A stretch of 10,748 nt of DNA. Origin: Bdellovibrionales bacterium (GTDB lineage Bacteria > Bdellovibrionota > Bdellovibrionia > Bdellovibrionales > UBA1609). The notes under the pieces were generated by a model. The model did not search any database, had not been told where the DNA came from, and saw only the letters and a list, made by a program, of their open reading frames with translations. Below are positions 7,092 to 10,748 of this stretch, piece after piece (the stretch's first letter is position 1; each line of letters starts with the position of its first letter). The stretch is from the NCBI GenBank assembly GCA_020435185.1, contig JAGRAA010000130.1, positions 1-10,748 on the forward strand, in the 5' to 3' direction. Both the position numbers and the translations under genes were made by a program.

Positions 7092-7121
7092 TTATTTATG
7101 TTCTGAAAAGCACATAAGTAA
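7092..7121 (+). promoter_or_regulatory. Leader hairpin upstream of metK
   Basis: Bases 7092-7101 pair with 7112-7121 over 10 bp (nine Watson-Crick pairs and one T-G). After a single T/C mismatch, CT and AG close a GAAA tetraloop (7105-7108). It lies within the predicted metK leader, 35 nt before the ATG, and has no T-tract, so it is not a terminator. I do not recognise any known SAM riboswitch class here. It could be a regulatory or mRNA-stabilising structure. Confidence 0.4.
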
Positions 7122-7156
7122 AACATACAACAGATTAAGTTTTAAATGAGGGAAGT

Positions 7157-8317
7157 ATGAAGAACTATTTATTTACAAGTGAGTCGGTTTCTGAAGGGCA
7201 TCCAGATAAAATGGCAGATCAAATTAGTGACGCTGTCTTGGATGCAATGTTGGCGAAAGATCCTAAGAGTCGGGTCGCTTGTGAAACCATGATTTCTACA
7301 GGCTTTGTCACTTTAGCCGGTGAAATTACCACTGAAGCTTATGTGGATATGCCCGGAATTGTTAGAGAAACCATTAAAAATATTGGTTATGATAGCAGTG
7401 ACAAGGGATTTGATTATCAAACCTGTGCAGTGCTTACTTCAATAGATCAGCAAAGTCCCGATATTGCGATGGGGGTAGATGATCATAGCAGAGAACAAGG
7501 TGCTGGCGATCAAGGCATTATGTTTGGTTATGCCATCAATGAAACTCCAGAGTTAATGCCGATGTCCATTGCGTACTCTCATAAATTAGTTAAAGAATTA
7601 GCTCAGATTAGAAAAAGCAATAAAGTGAATTGGCTAAGACCAGATAGTAAAAGCCAAGTTACCGTTGAATATGAAGACGGAAAAATTAAAAGAATTGATA
7701 GTGTGGTTATTTCAACCCAACACTCTCCGGACATTTCTCTGGATGAGTTAAAATCTTTTATTGTCGAAGAGCTTATTAAAGGTGTTATTCCAAAGAATTT
7801 AATTGATGGTTCTACAAAATTCTATGTTAATCCAACCGGTCGTTTTGTGATCGGTGGACCAATGGGAGATTGTGGATTAACAGGTAGAAAAATTATTGTA
7901 GACACTTATGGTGGTCATGGAGCACATGGAGGAGGAGCTTTTTCAGGCAAGGATCCTTCTAAGGTAGACCGTTCGGCAGCATATGCTTGTCGTCATGTTG
8001 CTAAAAACATTGTGGCAGCAGGATTAGCCGATCGTTGTCTTGTTCAAACGGCTTATGCGATTGGCGTTGCAGACCCTATGAGTTTAATGATTGAAGATTA
8101 TGGAACAAGCAAAGTGAATAACGAGGTCTTGGTTAAAGCCGTAAAAGAGATTTGGTCTTTAAAGCCTGCGGACATTGTTAAAAACTTTGATCTCTTAAAG
8201 CCTAGATACAGCAAAACGGCAGCTTACGGGCATTTTGGAAGAGAAGAGGCTGAGTTTACTTGGGAGAAAACAGATAAAGTGGAAGCCCTAAAAGACGTAG
8301 TGAAAACATTGTCTTAA
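7157..8317 (+). CDS. metK: S-adenosylmethionine synthetase (methionine adenosyltransferase)
   Basis: MetK makes SAM from methionine and ATP in the cytoplasm, supplying the cell's methyl donor. The 386 residues match the family length and the landmarks are intact: SEGHPDK near the start (12-18) with the ATP/phosphate-binding His15, GAGDQGIMFGYA (115-126), NPTGRFVIGGP (225-235) and the glycine-rich phosphate-binding loop GGGAFSGKDPSKVDRSAAY (258-276). The start is supported by GAGGGA (7148-7153). The gene has its own leader region after the hpf terminator. No terminator is visible in the 56 nt before the next gene, so read-through into the RHH-lepA-lepB genes is likely. Confidence 0.98.
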   Translation: MKNYLFTSESVSEGHPDKMADQISDAVLDAMLAKDPKSRVACETMISTGFVTLAGEITTEAYVDMPGIVRETIKNIGYDSSDKGFDYQTCAVLTSIDQQSPDIAMGVDDHSREQGAGDQGIMFGYAINETPELMPMSIAYSHKLVKELAQIRKSNKVNWLRPDSKSQVTVEYEDGKIKRIDSVVISTQHSPDISLDELKSFIVEELIKGVIPKNLIDGSTKFYVNPTGRFVIGGPMGDCGLTGRKIIVDTYGGHGAHGGGAFSGKDPSKVDRSAAYACRHVAKNIVAAGLADRCLVQTAYAIGVADPMSLMIEDYGTSKVNNEVLVKAVKEIWSLKPADIVKNFDLLKPRYSKTAAYGHFGREEAEFTWEKTDKVEALKDVVKTLS

Positions 8318-8373
8318 CTCTGTAAAAGAACAAATATATTGCAACCTATGGCACTTTAGACTAACTATTTGTC

Positions 8374-8652
8374 ATGGCTAGAAAAATCACAACAACGGTG
8401 TATATCACAGAGGCCCAGCAGATGATTTTAAAGGAGTTAAATCGTCGAACAAAAGTGCCTGTGGCTGAATTTATTCGTCAAGGGATTGATCTGGTTTTTG
8501 AAAGATATGAAGAGTTTATTCCTGGGCAATTAGAATTGAAAGATCTTCCCTTTGGATCGTCTCCAGAGGGATCTCAAAATATTGCTATCTCAAACGATAC
8601 GTTAGATACAATGCTTATTAATGAAAATATAAAGGGTGTAACGGCCAAATAG
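8374..8652 (+). CDS. Ribbon-helix-helix (CopG/MetJ/Arc superfamily) DNA-binding protein
   Basis: This 92-residue protein begins with a beta-strand KITTTVYI (4-11), then helix A (about 12-26), a turn at KVPV, and helix B (AEFIRQGIDLVFERY, 31-45). That is the ribbon-helix-helix fold, in which two chains form an intertwined dimer and the paired strands read the DNA major groove. The tail (about 50-92) has no domain I recognise and contains a GSSPEG turn. The gene lies 56 nt after metK and its TAG stop directly abuts the lepA ATG. No clear Shine-Dalgarno precedes the ATG, and only a weak TATATT (8335-8340) resembles a -10. RHH proteins are usually repressors or antitoxins. No toxin-like partner is adjacent, which favours a regulator. 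Its target is unknown. Confidence 0.85.
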   Translation: MARKITTTVYITEAQQMILKELNRRTKVPVAEFIRQGIDLVFERYEEFIPGQLELKDLPFGSSPEGSQNIAISNDTLDTMLINENIKGVTAK

Positions 8653-10452
8653 ATGCAACCGGAGTTTATCAGAAATTTTTCAATTATAGCTCATATTGAT
8701 CATGGCAAATCTACATTGGCAGATGGACTACTTTCCTTTACGGGTGCAGTTACTGAACGAGAAGCAAAAGAGCAGTTGTTAGATAATATGGAGCTTGAGC
8801 GCGAGCGCGGAATCACCATTAAGGCACAGACTGTACGTCTGAATTACAAAGCTAAAGATGGGAATATATATCAGCTAAATTTAATTGATACCCCCGGACA
8901 TGTAGACTTTAACTATGAAGTTTCTCGTTCGTTAGCCGCATGTGAAGGGGCCCTTTTGGTAGTGGATGCTGCTCAAGGTGTGGAAGCGCAGACGTTGGCC
9001 AACGTATATTTGGCTTTGGAAGCTGATCTAGAAATTATTCCTGTCTTGAATAAGATCGATCTGCCAGCGGCTGATATTGAAGGAGTAAAGCAGCAAATTG
9101 AAGACAGTATCGGTCTTGATGCTTCTGAAGCGATTGGAGCGAGTGCCAAAGAAAAGATTGGAATCGAAGAGATTTTAGAGGCTGTGGTAAAAAAAATACC
9201 AGCGCCAAAGGCTGATCGATCTAAACCTTTGAGAGCATTAATTTTTGATTCTTGGTTTGATAGCTATCAAGGCATTGTGATTTTAGTGAGAGTTGTCGAT
9301 GGAGAGGTACGGCTAAAAGATAGAATTAAATTTTTAGACACCAATAGAGACTACGAAGTGTTGAAATTGGGCGTTTTTTCTCCCCAGCCGAAAAACTTAG
9401 AAAGTCTTTCTGCAGGAGAAGTTGGATTTTTAGTTTGTGGAGTAAAAGATATTCGCGATGTTCGAGTGGGCGACACGATAACTTCTTATAAAAGTTCCAA
9501 TATACAGGCTTTAGCTGGATTTAAAAAAGTAAAGCCAATGGTTTTTTCTGGTATTTATCCAATTGATGCTAATGACTATGAAGATTTAAAAGAGGCGTTG
9601 GCGAAGCTTTCGTTGAATGATTCTAGTTTGCATTACGAAGTAGAGAGCTCTGCTGCGTTGGGATTTGGATTGAGATGTGGGTTTTTAGGCCTGTTGCATA
9701 TGGAGATCATTCAAGAAAGACTTGAGAGAGAGTTTGACTTGAACTTAATCACTACGGCCCCTACTGTGGTGTATCGGGTCTTTACCACTGACGGTGAAAT
9801 GAAGGAAATTGAAAATCCTGTGGATATGCCGGATCCTGGCCGAATAGATAAAATAGAAGAACCTATCGTCAAAATGTCTATTCACACTCCCTCTGAATAC
9901 ATTGGAAAGATTTTGAAGCTTTGTGAAGATAAACGAGGCGTACAGAATAAAATGGAATATGTCACAGACACGAAGGTCATTATTGAGTATCATCTTCCTT
10001 TAAACGAGATGGTTTTGGATTTTTATGATCGTTTGAAGTCTATATCCAAAGGTTATGCCTCTATGGAGTATGATATAGACGGTTATCAGGAGTCCGATCT
10101 TGTGAAAATGGATGTTTTGTTAAATGCTGAGCCGGTAGACGCGCTATCGGTAATAGTACATAGATCTAAGTCACAGTGGAGAGGGCGTCAGTTGACGAAA
10201 AAATTGAAAGAGCTCATTCCAAGACAACAGTTCCAAATCGCCATTCAGGCCGCGATCGGAGCCAAGGTCATCGCTCGAGAAACCCTTGGGGCTTTGAGAA
10301 AAGATGTCACCGCTAAATGTTATGGCGGAGATATTACAAGAAAAAGAAAACTATTAGAAAAACAAAAAGAAGGTAAGAAGCGTATGAAACAAGTGGGGTC
10401 TGTAGAAGTTCCTCAAGACGCATTCTTGGCTATATTAAAGGTGGAGGACTAA
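8653..10452 (+). CDS. lepA: Elongation factor 4 (LepA), ribosome-dependent GTPase
   Basis: LepA is a translational GTPase that acts on the 70S ribosome and has been linked to back-translocation and to 30S biogenesis. The 599 residues are the standard length. The G motifs are complete: G1 AHIDHGKST (13-21), G2 RGIT (52-55), G3 DTPGH (79-83), G4 NKID (133-136) and a G5-like GASAKEKIG. The LepA-specific C-terminal domain ends in a VPQDAFLAILK segment, which distinguishes it from EF-G. The ATG follows the upstream TAG with no gap and the nearest purine-rich stretch (8631-8636) is 16 nt away, so translation probably depends on coupling to the RHH gene. lepB follows directly, as in many bacteria. 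Confidence 0.98.
   Translation: MQPEFIRNFSIIAHIDHGKSTLADGLLSFTGAVTEREAKEQLLDNMELERERGITIKAQTVRLNYKAKDGNIYQLNLIDTPGHVDFNYEVSRSLAACEGALLVVDAAQGVEAQTLANVYLALEADLEIIPVLNKIDLPAADIEGVKQQIEDSIGLDASEAIGASAKEKIGIEEILEAVVKKIPAPKADRSKPLRALIFDSWFDSYQGIVILVRVVDGEVRLKDRIKFLDTNRDYEVLKLGVFSPQPKNLESLSAGEVGFLVCGVKDIRDVRVGDTITSYKSSNIQALAGFKKVKPMVFSGIYPIDANDYEDLKEALAKLSLNDSSLHYEVESSAALGFGLRCGFLGLLHMEIIQERLEREFDLNLITTAPTVVYRVFTTDGEMKEIENPVDMPDPGRIDKIEEPIVKMSIHTPSEYIGKILKLCEDKRGVQNKMEYVTDTKVIIEYHLPLNEMVLDFYDRLKSISKGYASMEYDIDGYQESDLVKMDVLLNAEPVDALSVIVHRSKSQWRGRQLTKKLKELIPRQQFQIAIQAAIGAKVIARETLGALRKDVTAKCYGGDITRKRKLLEKQKEGKKRMKQVGSVEVPQDAFLAILKVED
10443..10447 (+). promoter_or_regulatory. lepB ribosome binding site inside the end of lepA
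   Basis: GGAGG lies within the last lepA codons, 5 nt before a GTG at 10453. The ideal spacing, the adjoining lepA stop and the conserved product that follows support the GTG as the lepB start. Confidence 0.8.
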
Positions 10453-10748
10453 GTGAGTAAATTGACCTCGAAGGAATTTTGGACAGAAGGAGCCGGATCT
10501 TTTTTGGTGGCTATTGCCATAGCGTTATTTATTAGGTGGGCTCTTTTAGAAGCTTATGTGATTCCGTCGGGGAGTATGTTGCCGTCTTTGCTTATTAATG
10601 ATCATATTTTTGTAAATAAATCTATTTATGGATTGAGGTTTCCTTTCACTGAAGAATGGATGGTTAAGTTTGCCGAGCCAAAGAGAGGCGAAGTGATTGT
10701 TTTCAAATACCCAGAAAACATTAGTATGTTTTATATTAAAAGAGTTGT
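10453..10748 (+). CDS. lepB: Signal peptidase I (LepB), N-terminal part, cut off by the window end
   Basis: LepB is the inner-membrane serine protease that removes signal peptides from exported proteins on the periplasmic side. Only the first 98 codons are present. They encode a hydrophobic membrane segment (about residues 16-32), then IPSGSMLPS (37-45) with the expected nucleophile Ser41, and FYIKRVV (93-99) with the likely catalytic Lys96 at the window edge. Both members of the Ser-Lys pair are therefore visible. The start is a GTG with a strong Shine-Dalgarno inside lepA and no gap after its stop codon. The lepA-lepB pairing is widespread and supports the call. Confidence 0.95.
   Translation, partial: MSKLTSKEFWTEGAGSFLVAIAIALFIRWALLEAYVIPSGSMLPSLLINDHIFVNKSIYGLRFPFTEEWMVKFAEPKRGEVIVFKYPENISMFYIKRV

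Noticed and set aside
8374..8652. RHH gene as the antitoxin of a toxin-antitoxin pair
   Set aside because: The flanking genes are metK and lepA, both housekeeping genes, and no small toxin-like reading frame is adjacent.

Overview
The window looks like a stretch of core chromosome from an AT-rich Gram-negative bacterium. It carries an LPS-export module (LptC/LptB), sigma-54 with its characteristic RpoN box, a Ser/Thr kinase, a GYF_2/PilZ protein, and a metK / small ribbon-helix-helix gene / lepA / lepB run. This combination suggests the Bdellovibrionota (Bdellovibrio-like), although I inferred this from gene content and could not compare sequences. I see no phage, insertion sequence, CRISPR array, tRNA or rRNA.

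Layout. (1) 50-2305 (+): a membrane-anchored Hanks-type Ser/Thr kinase whose outer half carries three fibronectin-III-like repeats. (2) 2322-2403: a long, nearly perfect inverted repeat between two convergent genes. It resembles a REP/BIME-type palindrome and probably also works as a bidirectional terminator. (3) 2407-3150 (-): a soluble protein with two GYF_2 modules and a degenerate PilZ domain. (4) 3151-3244: a compact divergent promoter region whose two -35 elements appear to overlap. (5) 3245-6952 (+): lptC (with an apparent LptA-like C-terminal half), lptB, rpoN and hpf, closed by a strong intrinsic terminator at 6976-7007. (6) 7008-7156: the metK leader, with a candidate promoter, four TTAGA half-sites and a 30-nt hairpin. 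(7) 7157-10748 (+): metK, an RHH DNA-binding protein, lepA and the start of lepB, with tight junctions from the RHH gene onward.

How the genes work together. LptC/LptA-like protein and LptB belong to the bridge that moves LPS to the outer membrane. RpoN and HPF follow in the arrangement common in Proteobacteria, but the usual separate lptA is missing between lptC and lptB, and ptsN does not follow hpf. MetK makes SAM. LepA (EF4) is a translational GTPase and LepB removes signal peptides from exported proteins. The kinase and the PilZ protein are probably signalling proteins with unknown partners.

The points most worth following up are the LptC-LptA fusion, the metK leader together with the nearby MetJ/Arc-superfamily RHH gene, the GYF_2-GYF_2-PilZ architecture with a substituted c-di-GMP motif, and the palindromic element at 2322-2403.
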